From assembly GCF_947500405.1 (NCBI RefSeq), contig NZ_CANMRY010000002.1, positions 62,001-126,000 of the forward strand: a DNA stretch of 64,000 bases. The letters run 5' to 3'. A program made the position numbers and the translations under genes. The notes under the pieces were generated by a model. The model was given only the letters and a program-made list of their open reading frames with translations, had not been told where the DNA came from and did no database searches. Shown in pieces: positions 1 through 9,089 of the stretch; positions within the stretch are counted from its first letter, which is position 1; each line of letters opens with the position of its first letter. The DNA comes from an uncultured Maribacter sp. Lineage in GTDB: Bacteria > Bacteroidota > Bacteroidia > Flavobacteriales > Flavobacteriaceae.

Positions 1-474
1 GGATAATTTTGGGTCTTTTGGAGCAAAATGCACTTCGCTATTTTTATCTTTTTTAAAATAGGTAATAGTAAAGTATTCATCATTAAACATATCCCCTTTT
101 ATACTAGCAGCTATAAGTGTATTTAGCTCTTTAAATAACTTATTAGAACCAATATCTACATTACTCTTATCTCCTTCATTATTTATATAAAGGGTTTCTC
201 CTTTAAACAAAACGGAATACGCAAAAGGTTTTATATATTCCCATTTTACTGTATTTGGAGCTTTAAAAGATAGCTTCCCTGTAGACTCTATATCATTAGA
301 CAAAAAATCTAAATGTTTGTATTGGGTAAAATCACTAGAGATAGATTGGGTTTTATTTGCAGTAACTTTCACTTTATTCTTTAATACATCAGCCTCTTTA
401 GAGCTCATTTTTGTTTGTGCCGTAGCTACTGTTCCTAAAGCAATAAAAAAAAGAAAATATACTATTTTATTCAT
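1..474 (-). CDS. LolA-like outer-membrane lipoprotein carrier, partial (cut by left edge)
   Basis: I translated this by hand from the ATG at 474. The first 158 residues are visible and the C-terminus lies beyond position 1. An N-terminal signal peptide of about 20 residues ends at ATAQ. It is followed by the LolA pattern of a lipid-binding periplasmic chaperone (segments such as FKAPNTVKWEY and LYINNEG). The start overlaps the stop of the deacetylase gene by 8 nt, so it belongs to the same operon. LolA-like genes are regular members of aryl-polyene and flexirubin clusters, where they are thought to help move the lipid-like pigment to the outer membrane. The family call is good; the role in pigment transport is inferred from context. 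Confidence 0.8.
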   Translation of the reverse strand, partial: MNKIVYFLFFIALGTVATAQTKMSSKEADVLKNKVKVTANKTQSISSDFTQYKHLDFLSNDIESTGKLSFKAPNTVKWEYIKPFAYSVLFKGETLYINNEGDKSNVDIGSNKLFKELNTLIAASIKGDMFNDEYFTITYFKKDKNSEVHFAPKDPKLS

Positions 475-1243
475 AAGCTACAATATCTAGTAATTCATTC
501 ACAGGTATAGACTGCATTTTTTTCTGCTGTAAAAATAGCAATAACTGTTCCAAAACAGCCACGCTTTTAGTACTAGTATCATGTAAAAGAATAATATCGC
601 CCTTTTTTAAGTTTTTGGTTATTCTACGCACCACCATATTCTTTGATCTTTTAGTAGTGTCTAAAGAACGAACACTCCAGCCTATAGAAGTTAATTTCAA
701 CTCTTTTACTGCTTTTTTAATTCTTGGGTTTGATACCCCAAAAGCTGGCCTGTATAAACGCATATTTCTGTTAAAAATAGCTTTTACAAGAGCATTTGTT
801 TCCTCTAATTCTTGCTTTACTTTTTCTGTACTTAAAAATCCAAAATTACGAGTATGTGAATAAGTATGGTTCCCTATAGTGTGGCCTTTTTCTAATATTG
901 TAGAAACAATATCTTGGTGTTCCTTTATCTCTTTACCTATACAAAAAAAAGTAGCTTTTGCATTATATTTTTCTAGAAGGTTTAATACTTGAGGTGTAAA
1001 TTCTGGATGCGGACCGTCATCAAAAGTAATGGCGACTTTATTTTCTTCTATTCTTTGATTTTTATGATGGGAGGTTAAATGGTAATTCCATTGTATAAAG
1101 AAAGAGCCAAAAACTGTTAACGCAAACCAAATAAAAGCTATAATACCATATAAATAAAAAGGGATAGGAAGCCAATAATTTGCAATTAATAACAAACAGA
1201 AAAGCGCAATTACAATTCTATTTACGTTACCAAACCTTAGCAT
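467..1243 (-). CDS. Membrane-anchored polysaccharide deacetylase (NodB domain)
   Basis: The 258-residue protein starts with two hydrophobic segments (about residues 8-26 and 29-50), then a NodB-type carbohydrate esterase 4 domain. TFDDGP lies at 73-78, the metal-binding pair at H126 and H130 (HTYSH), RPAFG at 165-169 and the LLHD motif near 219-222. These are the expected metal and catalytic residues of metal-dependent deacetylases. The gene overlaps its upstream neighbour by 7 nt and its downstream neighbour by 8 nt, so it is translated as part of the pigment operon. Such deacetylases recur in flexirubin clusters, but their substrate there is not established. It could act on cell-surface sugars or on a pigment intermediate. 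Confidence 0.88.
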   Translation of the reverse strand: MLRFGNVNRIVIALFCLLLIANYWLPIPFYLYGIIAFIWFALTVFGSFFIQWNYHLTSHHKNQRIEENKVAITFDDGPHPEFTPQVLNLLEKYNAKATFFCIGKEIKEHQDIVSTILEKGHTIGNHTYSHTRNFGFLSTEKVKQELEETNALVKAIFNRNMRLYRPAFGVSNPRIKKAVKELKLTSIGWSVRSLDTTKRSKNMVVRRITKNLKKGDIILLHDTSTKSVAVLEQLLLFLQQKKMQSIPVNELLDIVAYE

Positions 1244-2301
1244 TGTTTTAGTAAAGTGAAGCTATGATTTTCTCCTCTATACTGATTATATAATAGAATG
1301 GTTTTTAAAGTGCTAGTTTGTTTTTGATTTAGTTTAACCACATCTGGGATAGATTGGGTTTTAAGAACCTTAGCTCCTAACCAAAAGCCAAAAGAAGATG
1401 CTGTATTATACTCGCCACTTAAATGTTTGTAATATACTTGTTGTGTATTTGCAAAAACACCTTCAGAAAGCAGATTATAATACCCGTCAAAATCTACATC
1501 GCCATTATTACCTAGGATAACAGCATCTATTTCGGATACATTAGAACCGCTTTCTTCTAAAAAAGAAATTATGCGTTTTTCTAAATTTTCTTTTGAAAGT
1601 GTATTTAGGGTTTCTATTGCAATTACTTGAGCGTAAGAACTCTCTTGTTGTTTAGCAGATAGTGCAAAGAAGCCCGCCCCTTCTCCAAAAATAGCTCCAG
1701 AAGTGTTACTTTCTAATAAAGAAGAAGTAGCTGTGTTTTCTTCTTTTACAAAACCTATTAACTGATGAATCTTAACTGTATGTGGGGCATTCTCGTCTAC
1801 ACCACCAACTAGTATATTTTCTTCTTCACCTGAAGATAATTGTAATTGCGCATCTAGTAAAGCCGACTCAAAAGACGCTCCAGAATGTACATATGTAAAA
1901 TTATATCCTTTGCATTGTATGCCAAGAGCTATTTGTCCGCCGACAGTATTGTGTGTAGACTGTATAAATGAAGTTGGGGTTAAAAACTCCTCATTATTAT
2001 CTATTAATTTACTCAAGAATTTTTCAGAGTCTATTAAACACCCCATTCCAGTTCCTGTGATTATTGCATCTACTGAATCTATTTGTGCGTCTTGCATAGC
2101 AAGGTTAGAAGCAACTACTCCCATTTTTACACCAAGTGCCATTCTACGAGCTGCACCGCCAGAAATAAAATCTTTATAAACAGGGTTTACCACAGGCATA
2201 ACTCTGTCATTATAGGTAATTACTTCCTCTAAAAACGCTTTATTATCAAAGGTTTTCTGAGCAGAAATAACACCACAACCGTTTATAAAAACTTTTTTCA
2301 T
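1237..2301 (-). CDS. Ketosynthase-like chain-length factor (active-site Cys missing)
   Basis: This 354-residue thiolase-fold protein resembles beta-ketoacyl-ACP synthases. At the nucleophile position it reads HSGAS (residues 139-143), with Ala142 where active enzymes have Cys. This is the hallmark of a chain-length factor, which pairs with an active ketosynthase to set polyene length. The active partner is encoded immediately upstream, and its stop codon overlaps this ATG by one base, which fits a heterodimer made by coupled translation. The protein is shorter than a full ketosynthase (about 400 residues). The fold is clear; the pairing is inferred from gene order and from known aryl-polyene ketosynthase/CLF complexes. 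Confidence 0.82.
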   Translation of the reverse strand: MKKVFINGCGVISAQKTFDNKAFLEEVITYNDRVMPVVNPVYKDFISGGAARRMALGVKMGVVASNLAMQDAQIDSVDAIITGTGMGCLIDSEKFLSKLIDNNEEFLTPTSFIQSTHNTVGGQIALGIQCKGYNFTYVHSGASFESALLDAQLQLSSGEEENILVGGVDENAPHTVKIHQLIGFVKEENTATSSLLESNTSGAIFGEGAGFFALSAKQQESSYAQVIAIETLNTLSKENLEKRIISFLEESGSNVSEIDAVILGNNGDVDFDGYYNLLSEGVFANTQQVYYKHLSGEYNTASSFGFWLGAKVLKTQSIPDVVKLNQKQTSTLKTILLYNQYRGENHSFTLLKQC

Positions 2302-3497
2302 TATTTAGAAAATATTACGGTGGAACAATTTCCTCCAAACCCTAAAGAATTTGATAAAACTGTATTTAATTCTTTTTCTTTTATTTCTACTTGTGGCCTA
2401 ATTGCAAACTCCTTCATAGGAGTTGTAAAATTTAAATTAGGAAATATCACATTATTCTGAAGTGCTAAAATAGAGTACACTGCCTCTATACCACCTGCAG
2501 CTGCTAAGGTATGTCCTGTATATGGTTTTGTAGAACTAAAATCTGGAACAGCATCTTTAAAAACACGTATTATAGCTCTACCTTCCGATAAATCATTATT
2601 TCCTGTTGCAGTGCCGTGCGCATTTATATAATCTATAGCTTCTGGCTTTAAATTGGCAACTTTTAAAGCTTTTTCCATTGCTAAAGTAGCTCCATCTCCA
2701 TTCTCCGAAGATGCTGTTTGGTGATAAGCATCATTAGCATTCCCATATCCTTTTACGTAGGCCAATACTTTTTTATTTTCTTTAGCCACCAAGGCATCAG
2801 ATTCTAGTACTAAAAAAGCTGCTGCTTCTCCTAAATTTAGCCCTTTTCTATTTTCATCAAAAGGAGTATTATAGGTGTCTGATAATATCATTAAGGTTTT
2901 AAAACCATTAATAGTAAATTTAGATAAGCAATCTGCACCGCCAACCACAACACGGTCTAACTTTCCAGATTTTATAAGTCTGGCACCATACATTATAGCA
3001 TTTGCTGCCGAGGAACATGCAGTACTAATAGTAGTAACTAAGCTTTCTTTTATACCTAACTCTTCTGCTATTTTTTGGGTAGAATCTCCTGCATGATGGC
3101 CTTCTATATATTTTCTATGCGCATCAGTTTCTAGATAGTCGTAATAGTATTTCTCTGTCATATCCATTCCGCCAACACTAGTTGCCGAAATTAATCCAGT
3201 TTTGTACGCCGTAACATCTAGAATATTAGCATTTTTCATTGCTTCCTTAGCCGCTACTAATCCTAAAAGAGCTGTTCTAGAATAATTGTTGTCTGGTGGT
3301 ATTCCTAATTGTTGTTCTAGCTCTTTGTTAGTGAAAGCAATTTCACCAACCATAATAGCATTTTTATGAACCGTATCTATTTTAGAAATTCTAGAAATGC
3401 CTTTGTTTCCAGAAATTAAGGAATTATAATTCTCTTCTACATTGTTTCCAATCGCAGAAATAATTCCCATTCCAGTTATTGCAACTCCCTTATTCAT
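2301..3497 (-). CDS. Beta-ketoacyl-ACP synthase (FabF-type), flexirubin polyene
   Basis: The 398-residue protein carries the complete Cys-His-His triad of a KAS I/II enzyme: C161 in TISTACSSA, H294 in INAHGTATG and H329 in YTGHTLAAAG. It should condense malonyl-ACP with the growing acyl-ACP chain in the cytoplasm. It is encoded between an acyl carrier protein (40 nt upstream) and the Cys-less partner downstream (1-nt overlap), so it is probably the active half of the ketosynthase/chain-length-factor pair. It is one of four ketosynthase-type genes with an active cysteine in this operon, counting the KAS III-like one. Confidence 0.9.
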   Translation of the reverse strand: MNKGVAITGMGIISAIGNNVEENYNSLISGNKGISRISKIDTVHKNAIMVGEIAFTNKELEQQLGIPPDNNYSRTALLGLVAAKEAMKNANILDVTAYKTGLISATSVGGMDMTEKYYYDYLETDAHRKYIEGHHAGDSTQKIAEELGIKESLVTTISTACSSAANAIMYGARLIKSGKLDRVVVGGADCLSKFTINGFKTLMILSDTYNTPFDENRKGLNLGEAAAFLVLESDALVAKENKKVLAYVKGYGNANDAYHQTASSENGDGATLAMEKALKVANLKPEAIDYINAHGTATGNNDLSEGRAIIRVFKDAVPDFSSTKPYTGHTLAAAGGIEAVYSILALQNNVIFPNLNFTTPMKEFAIRPQVEIKEKELNTVLSNSLGFGGNCSTVIFSK

Positions 3498-3537
3498 AGA
3501 TTCTTAAAAAATAATATAAAATCTTTCTCTAAGATTA

Positions 3538-3795
3538 TTATTTAGGGCTATTTTCAGAAATATAAGTAGCCATTGTATCTATAGATTCAAATATCTTTTT
3601 CCCCTCTTTTGGGTCCGACAATTTTATCCCGTAATCCTTATCTAACATTACAATAAGTTCAAGAGCATCAATAGAATCTAGCCCTAAGCCTTCTCCAAAT
3701 AAAGGGTCATTATCTGCAATTTCATCTACTGAAACATCTTCTAAGTTTAACTGCTCAATAATCTTATTTTTTAACTCTTCTTTTAACGCTTCCAT
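3538..3795 (-). CDS. Acyl carrier protein
   Basis: This is a small acidic protein of 85 residues. The phosphopantetheine attachment motif reads GLDSIDALEL, with Ser41 as the modified residue. It should carry the growing polyene chain on its 4'-phosphopantetheine arm for the ketosynthase pair encoded just downstream. It sits 5 nt from the end of the preceding gene in the same operon. It is the second ACP of the cluster (the other is at 14341-14583), which fits separate carriers for the aryl-polyene and dialkylresorcinol branches. That division of labour is inferred. Confidence 0.93.
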   Translation of the reverse strand: MEALKEELKNKIIEQLNLEDVSVDEIADNDPLFGEGLGLDSIDALELIVMLDKDYGIKLSDPKEGKKIFESIDTMATYISENSPK

Positions 3796-3800
3796 AATAT

Positions 3801-4418
3801 TTAAAATCTATTATTTATTTCTTTAATTGTGTGCGGAATTTCTGTTTTCTCTTTTGTTACTAGATATAAAAAAGCGGTATACTCTTCTTCATCTACATTT
3901 ACCCATCCACATAAAACCTTTTCTGCTTTATTTTCTTGTATTAAACCTTCACTATATGCATATAGATATTCTGGGTTAAAGTTTTCAAAGATAAAGAAAC
4001 TATTTTCAGAATACAGTTTATGTTTAATACTAATTTCGCCCATGCAAATATTTGGTAATGTATATACAAATACAGCCGGACTAGGATAAAAATTATCATT
4101 ATCCTCTATAGATTTTTGATATTTTCTATCGGTATCTAAACTAGAGGCGTTATTAGAAAAAACAAGTGCAATATTTTCTTCTTTTTCTGGTACAACATTT
4201 TCATGTTTTAATAAAACGTCTGCTCCTAAAAAAGCTAATTTACTTAAGCTATCCATTTTAAAAAACTTGGAATAATCCGTTTCCAAATTTTTATAAGCCA
4301 TTTTTATAAAGTCTACAAAAGATTCTTTTTCTGGAGCCTTATAAAGCAATTCTCCATTTAAGAAAATAGAATTGTTTTTTATATGACAATAACTCGTTAT
4401 GTAAGTTTTAGAACTCAA
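3801..4418 (-). CDS. Truncated, degenerate ketosynthase-like protein
   Basis: The 205-residue protein resembles the N-terminal half of a ketosynthase (segments such as FYPSPAVFVYTLPN and MGEISIKHKL). It stops before a full domain is completed and shows neither the catalytic Cys nor the two His motifs. The start codon is TTG, 6 nt after the methyltransferase stop; no ATG lies nearby upstream. Similar short ketosynthase-like proteins occur in flexirubin clusters, so it is probably a conserved non-catalytic component rather than a recent wreck. It is also intact and codon-normal. Its function is unknown; it may be a scaffold or accessory subunit. Confidence 0.65.
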   Translation of the reverse strand: MSSKTYITSYCHIKNNSIFLNGELLYKAPEKESFVDFIKMAYKNLETDYSKFFKMDSLSKLAFLGADVLLKHENVVPEKEENIALVFSNNASSLDTDRKYQKSIEDNDNFYPSPAVFVYTLPNICMGEISIKHKLYSENSFFIFENFNPEYLYAYSEGLIQENKAEKVLCGWVNVDEEEYTAFLYLVTKEKTEIPHTIKEINNRF

Positions 4419-4424
4419 TTATTC

Positions 4425-5486
4425 TTATCTTTTTTTACAAACTAATATAGTATGGTATTCTCCTATCGCAATATCTTCTTTAATGTATAGTCCAGCTTTT
4501 TCCGCTAGTCTAATCATAACTTCTGCTCTGTACATTTTACTGTTACCATTAGCAAGGACTGTAAAGTACAAAGAAGTTGCTTCTAGAATAAATTTAGCAT
4601 TATCAAACCGTTGCCTGTCTGTAAACGTTTCCATAATTAGAAGCTCTGTATCCTCATTCATACCTTCTACACAGGTAGATAGTATTTTTACAATCTCATC
4701 CTCAGAAAAACAATCTAAGAATTGACTCATCCAAATAACATCTGCTCCAGTTCCTACTTTTGGATTTTCAGAAAGCCAATCTATCTCTTGTCCAGAAATT
4801 CTATGGTCTAAATTATTCTTTTTAGCATTATTAAGTGCCACATTTAGTTGCCCAGGAAGATCAAATATTTTAACCTTAACATCTGGATCATGCTTACAAC
4901 AAAGTAAAGCACATTTTCCTGTGTTACCGCCAATATCAAAAATTTGTTTTGGTTTATTTCTGAAAAGAATTTTTAAAGCCTCTTCAAAAGCACCATCGGA
5001 ATAATGGTGATCAAACTCAAACCAAGACTTTTTAATTTCATCTGGTAAAACAGATAATCCTTCATAAATGGTATCCCATTTTCCAAGCTCTTTTAAACCA
5101 GAAGGTTTTCCTGTTTTTATGGAATCATTTAAATGATAAAGCCCTTTAAAACAAACATCATTAGTAAAATTCATATTAACCCTAGCAGTTTCATTAAACG
5201 CTAAAAAATAACCAACTTTAGTAAGCTCGTATTTATTATTTTCATTTACATAAACAATATCTGAACTTTCTGCCATTTCTAACAAAACACCTAAACCATA
5301 CTCACTAACAGATAAATCTTTTGCTATTTCATCTATAGTAGTTCCTCCTGATTTATTTTTATCAAAAATATAATCTAAAACCCCTAATTTTTTTAAAGAA
5401 ACCGAGGTTTGAAAAATAAACGGTGCAAAAGCAATTTTTTGTGCTTCTTCTAGTGCATCTATTGCTTTCATGTGTTTTTGTGGCAT
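4425..5486 (-). CDS. SAM-dependent O-methyltransferase (plant-type, family 2)
   Basis: The 353-residue protein has an N-terminal winged-helix dimerisation domain (about residues 20-95), then a Rossmann methyltransferase domain. The SAM-binding glycine motif FDIGGNTGK is at 183-191 and is followed by the FDLPGQ segment typical of O-methyltransferase family 2. Flexirubins often carry methylated aryl rings, so it may methylate the tyrosine-derived ring or the resorcinol. The exact position cannot be read from the sequence. It lies 6 nt from its downstream neighbour in the operon. ATG codons at residues 1 and 6 are both possible starts. Confidence 0.85.
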   Translation of the reverse strand: MPQKHMKAIDALEEAQKIAFAPFIFQTSVSLKKLGVLDYIFDKNKSGGTTIDEIAKDLSVSEYGLGVLLEMAESSDIVYVNENNKYELTKVGYFLAFNETARVNMNFTNDVCFKGLYHLNDSIKTGKPSGLKELGKWDTIYEGLSVLPDEIKKSWFEFDHHYSDGAFEEALKILFRNKPKQIFDIGGNTGKCALLCCKHDPDVKVKIFDLPGQLNVALNNAKKNNLDHRISGQEIDWLSENPKVGTGADVIWMSQFLDCFSEDEIVKILSTCVEGMNEDTELLIMETFTDRQRFDNAKFILEATSLYFTVLANGNSKMYRAEVMIRLAEKAGLYIKEDIAIGEYHTILVCKKR

Positions 5487-5504
5487 TTATTTAATTTTGA
5501 ATAA

Positions 5505-6653
5505 TTAGTGTTTTACTTTTTTAAAAATTGCTGCTGTATTACAACCTCCAAAACCAGAAGCTGTTTTTAGAAAAATAGTAAGATTTTTAGCGGCAGTACT
5601 CTTAATAATATTTATTGTTTTACTTACCCCTATTTCATCGAAACCTAAAGAAGCAAAAAGTGTATTTTTATGCATGGAATGCATTCCTATTATAGTTTCT
5701 AATAAGCCTGAAGCACCTAAAGTGTGACCAAAATAACCCTTAAGGCTATTAAGTGGGGTTTTGTTCATTTGCAACCTATTAAAAGCTATTGCCTCCATCT
5801 CATCGTTAAAGATTGTTGCTGTTCCGTGAGCCGAAATATAGTCTATCTCCGAAGCAAGAATATTAGCCTCTTTAAGAGCTGAATTTACACTCCTAACCAA
5901 ACCTTCTCCTGTTCTTGAAGGGCCAGAAATATGGTTTGCATCATTAGCGGTACCGTCGCCTAAAATCTCTACTGCTTCGGGTGCTAAATTAGATATATCT
6001 TTAGTTACCAAAATACTTGCTGCAACTTCCCCAATATTAATTCCAGTTCTGTGTTTACTATACGGTTTACACGGCTCATTACTTAGTGCTTGAAAAGAAT
6101 TAAAACCAGAAACTGTAAACTTAGTTACCAAATCTCCGCTTACAATAAAAACAGAGTCAAACAAATCTTGTTTAATTAAACGTTTTGCTATGGATGTTGC
6201 TAAAACACCAGAAACACAAGCATTAGATAAAACCAAAGGTTCTTTTAAAAACCCAAAATGAGTTTGCACTGCTTTTCCTAATTCAGATAAATATACTTTA
6301 CCTTCATTGTGCGTAGAGTTAATTTCTAAAACATCAATATTTCCTTTGGTTGTAGAAATAATTAACCCTGAGCGTTCTGTAATTTTAATTTTACTAGCAG
6401 AAATAACTTTACTTAGAGAAAGTATCATCATTTTCTCTAATGTAGTATGTGCATTTTTAGAATTTAAACTCATAAATTCTTCTTCCAATTTTTCTTTATC
6501 TACTAAAGAAGAATAAAAAGACTCTGGCATTAACGCTTTGTTATTAACCAGTTTTAAGCTAGTAATCTCATCTTTAATTTTATTAACAGCAGCGGCACTG
6601 TTAAAGCCATAAGACGAAACTATATTATTATAGGAAAGATAAATTTTATGCAT
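5505..6653 (-). CDS. Beta-ketoacyl-ACP synthase, divergent
   Basis: The 382-residue ketosynthase has C146 in LSNACVSG, H276 in ISAHGTATI and H310 in GYFGHTLGAS, so the catalytic triad is complete. Its N-terminus is divergent from standard FabF. It overlaps the thioesterase gene upstream by 8 nt, which indicates translational coupling. It probably performs a distinct condensation in flexirubin assembly, such as starter loading or the saturated-chain branch. That assignment is inferred, because primary sequence does not reveal chain specificity. Confidence 0.87.
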   Translation of the reverse strand: MHKIYLSYNNIVSSYGFNSAAAVNKIKDEITSLKLVNNKALMPESFYSSLVDKEKLEEEFMSLNSKNAHTTLEKMMILSLSKVISASKIKITERSGLIISTTKGNIDVLEINSTHNEGKVYLSELGKAVQTHFGFLKEPLVLSNACVSGVLATSIAKRLIKQDLFDSVFIVSGDLVTKFTVSGFNSFQALSNEPCKPYSKHRTGINIGEVAASILVTKDISNLAPEAVEILGDGTANDANHISGPSRTGEGLVRSVNSALKEANILASEIDYISAHGTATIFNDEMEAIAFNRLQMNKTPLNSLKGYFGHTLGASGLLETIIGMHSMHKNTLFASLGFDEIGVSKTINIIKSTAAKNLTIFLKTASGFGGCNTAAIFKKVKH

Positions 6654-7095
6654 CTATTAAACCCACTTTTCTTTTCCACTTCATAAAAAACTCTGGAATT
6701 GTCAAGGATAATTCTCCTCCTAATTCTACAAAAACTTGAACCGTTTCTCCTGTACAAACAATTTCTCCTTCAGGATTAAAAATTTTATACTTAAAAATCA
6801 TTTTTGCAGCGGGGGAATCTACATAAGTTGTTTTAACAGTAGCTATATCTCCATAACGCAATGGTAATTTATGCTCTGTATTAGATTTTACTATTGGCGT
6901 AGAGAAATTATTATCTTTCTGATCTAAATAGGAAATACCATGATGTCTTCCAAAAGCCTCTCTACCATCTTCAAAATACTGTATATAATTACCATGCCAT
7001 ACAATTCCTAATGGATCCGTTTCTACAAAACGCACACGAATTTCACTAGTATAGGAAATTTCCTTTGAGGGTCTAGACCGCAATTTTTTTCTCAT
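6646..7095 (-). CDS. Acyl-CoA/ACP thioesterase (hotdog, 4HBT family)
   Basis: This is a single hotdog domain of 149 residues with the 4-hydroxybenzoyl-CoA thioesterase signature: RVRFVETDPLGIVWHGNYIQ spans about residues 20-39, with the catalytic-type Asp in ETDPLG and the WHGNY segment. It could release or edit acyl chains on the carrier proteins. The ATG at 7095 overlaps the permease gene by 23 nt and its stop overlaps the following ketosynthase start by 8 nt. Thioesterases of this type are a standard part of aryl-polyene clusters. Confidence 0.86.
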   Translation of the reverse strand: MRKKLRSRPSKEISYTSEIRVRFVETDPLGIVWHGNYIQYFEDGREAFGRHHGISYLDQKDNNFSTPIVKSNTEHKLPLRYGDIATVKTTYVDSPAAKMIFKYKIFNPEGEIVCTGETVQVFVELGGELSLTIPEFFMKWKRKVGLIDA

Positions 7096-8341
7096 TATAA
7101 AGTATGGCTATTGTTGTTGTAATTATAAAAAATAAAAACAAGAGTGTAATTTCTGGAATAATTTCTGAAAAACCTACATTTCTTAAGAAAACGTCATAAA
7201 ATGCATTTAGTCCCCAATTCATTGGGGATATATTTGATAATACTTGCATAAATTTTGGCATTGCAAAAACTGGAACCCAAACGCCTCCTAAAGCTGCAAG
7301 AATAACTACTAAGGTTGCTCCAAAGGGTGCAGATTGTTCATGTGTTTTAAAAACTGTACCAAGTAATAATCCTAAACCTACTGCCGCAAGGCCTGCAAAT
7401 AAGGAAACTATTAATAGCAATGGCAATTTTCCTGTAATAGTAATTTCTGGAAGAGAAATAACAGGGAACAAATACAATCCTACTAATAGCATAAGTATAA
7501 ATTGCACTACACAAACACCCAAATAAACTATAGTTTTTCCTCCTAAAACCGTGGCATAAGAAACAGGATTTGTTCGCAACCTAACAAAAGTTCCTTGAGA
7601 CTTTTCCTTTACCATATTTATGGAAAGCGGTAGTATAATAAAAAATATAGCAAATAGGGACCATGCAGGAATGTTATGCTGACTGGCATTTGGTATGGTA
7701 TTTTTAGCACTTTCCGGGACTATCTCCTTAAAGGAGATAAAACTATTGGTATCAAAAATTGGTTCTGTACTAGGCTCTTCAGACAGCTGCTCTTCAAAAG
7801 CTCTATAAATAGTTTGTATCTCTATACCCGAAATTACTCTATCAATACCGTTCTTAACAGAACTCTTAAAAGATTGTTGGGTTGCAGGGTCAAAATAAAG
7901 TTTAACTTCTTTCTTTTTATCCTTTTTTAGAATACTAGGTTCTAACTCTTCCTCTACTCCAAATTTAGCTAGAATGCCATCAACATTTTCATTTACTTTT
8001 ATTTCTAAATCTGAAGATAAGTTTTCTGGTATTACAATTGCTAATTGATAATCTCCCTTAAAAACTAAGTCTTTGGCTTCCTGTTCTGAAACCTTGTTTA
8101 TTACTTCAAAAGCATTGGTACTTGTAAGTCCTTTATTTATTTGTTGCGAGACAGAACCTTTATCATTATCTACAAAAAGAATAGGAATTTTAGAATCATT
8201 AATGGTCTTAAAGGTGTTATTTTGAATTAAAGTAATGGTTATTAGTAAAATTAACGGCATTACAAAAAGAATGGCCATTCCTCCCAAATCTCTGATTAAA
8301 AGTAAAAATTCTTTATATGCTGAAGCCCAAAGTTTATACAT
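7073..8341 (-). CDS. ABC-2 type transporter permease
   Basis: The protein has one N-terminal membrane helix (GGMAILFVMPLILLITIT), a large extracytoplasmic domain of roughly 190 residues, and five or six C-terminal helices ending in ILYNEKK. This is the ABC-2 exporter (YhgE/DrrB-like) layout. I place the start at the ATG at 8341, because it overlaps the ATPase stop by 8 nt. The longer frame to 8371 would begin with TTG deep inside the ATPase gene. With the adjacent ATPase it should form an inner-membrane exporter, plausibly for the pigment or its precursor. Confidence 0.87.
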   Translation of the reverse strand: MYKLWASAYKEFLLLIRDLGGMAILFVMPLILLITITLIQNNTFKTINDSKIPILFVDNDKGSVSQQINKGLTSTNAFEVINKVSEQEAKDLVFKGDYQLAIVIPENLSSDLEIKVNENVDGILAKFGVEEELEPSILKKDKKKEVKLYFDPATQQSFKSSVKNGIDRVISGIEIQTIYRAFEEQLSEEPSTEPIFDTNSFISFKEIVPESAKNTIPNASQHNIPAWSLFAIFFIILPLSINMVKEKSQGTFVRLRTNPVSYATVLGGKTIVYLGVCVVQFILMLLVGLYLFPVISLPEITITGKLPLLLIVSLFAGLAAVGLGLLLGTVFKTHEQSAPFGATLVVILAALGGVWVPVFAMPKFMQVLSNISPMNWGLNAFYDVFLRNVGFSEIIPEITLLFLFFIITTTIAILYNEKKIAV

Positions 8342-9077
8342 AATCTCTGAGTTCTTTTCCTGTTTTTGCAATAAAAACCTCTTCCAAACTACGAGCTCCT
8401 TCTTGTAGTTTTATTAATTCAGAAGGTTCTCCATTACAAATAAGCTTACCATGATCTATAATACCAACTCTAGTGCAAAAACTTTCTGCTTCATTTAAAT
8501 GGTGCGATGTATAAACAATGGTTGCTCCGTTTTTATTTAATTCTTTTAAATGACTAATTATTGCATTTTTAGATTGTACATCTACACCTACTGTTGGTTC
8601 ATCTAAAAATAACACTTTTGGCTCGTGTAAAATACTCCCTATTAGGTTAATTCTTCTTTTCATTCCGCCAGAAAAATGAAGAATTTTTTTATTTAAAAAA
8701 TCGGTTAAACCTAGAATTTCTACATGTTGTTTTATTAACTCCTTAAGCTTATTTCCTTTAAGCCCATACATACTTCCTAAATAAAAAAGGTTTTCATATG
8801 CCGTTAATGATGGATACAAAGCGTATTCTTGCGGAACAATTCCAATAATTTGCTTAAGTTTATTTTTATTCTGTTTATAGGTAAGTCCGTTTATTGTAAA
8901 CGAACCTTCCGTTGGTTTTATTAAAGAACTAAGCATAGAAATTAAAGTAGTTTTTCCGGCTCCATTAGGCCCTAGTAAACCAAAAATTTCTTGATTTTCT
9001 ATTACCAAATCTATATTGGACACTGAATATTCTTCTGCTCCTATATATTTTTTAGATAGTTGGTTAATAGTTATCAT
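8334..9077 (-). CDS. ABC transporter ATP-binding protein
   Basis: The 247-residue nucleotide-binding domain is complete. Walker A GPNGAGKTT is at 36-44, the Q-loop at VPQEY near 81-85, the signature FSGGMKRR at 135-142, Walker B LFLDEP at 156-161 and the switch His at YTSHH near 189-193. The FSGGM form and the GVD after Walker B are typical of the drug/polysaccharide ABC-2 exporter ATPases. It is translationally coupled to the permease gene and lies 12 nt from the BtrH-like gene. Export of flexirubin or an intermediate is the likely role, inferred from the operon. Confidence 0.93.
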   Translation of the reverse strand: MITINQLSKKYIGAEEYSVSNIDLVIENQEIFGLLGPNGAGKTTLISMLSSLIKPTEGSFTINGLTYKQNKNKLKQIIGIVPQEYALYPSLTAYENLFYLGSMYGLKGNKLKELIKQHVEILGLTDFLNKKILHFSGGMKRRINLIGSILHEPKVLFLDEPTVGVDVQSKNAIISHLKELNKNGATIVYTSHHLNEAESFCTRVGIIDHGKLICNGEPSELIKLQEGARSLEEVFIAKTGKELRDYV

Positions 9078-9089
9078 TTTTATATAAAA

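Noticed and set aside
7073..8371. Longer permease start at 8371
   Set aside because: It uses TTG and overlaps the ATPase gene by 38 nt, whereas the ATG at 8341 gives the 8-nt start/stop overlap seen elsewhere in the operon.
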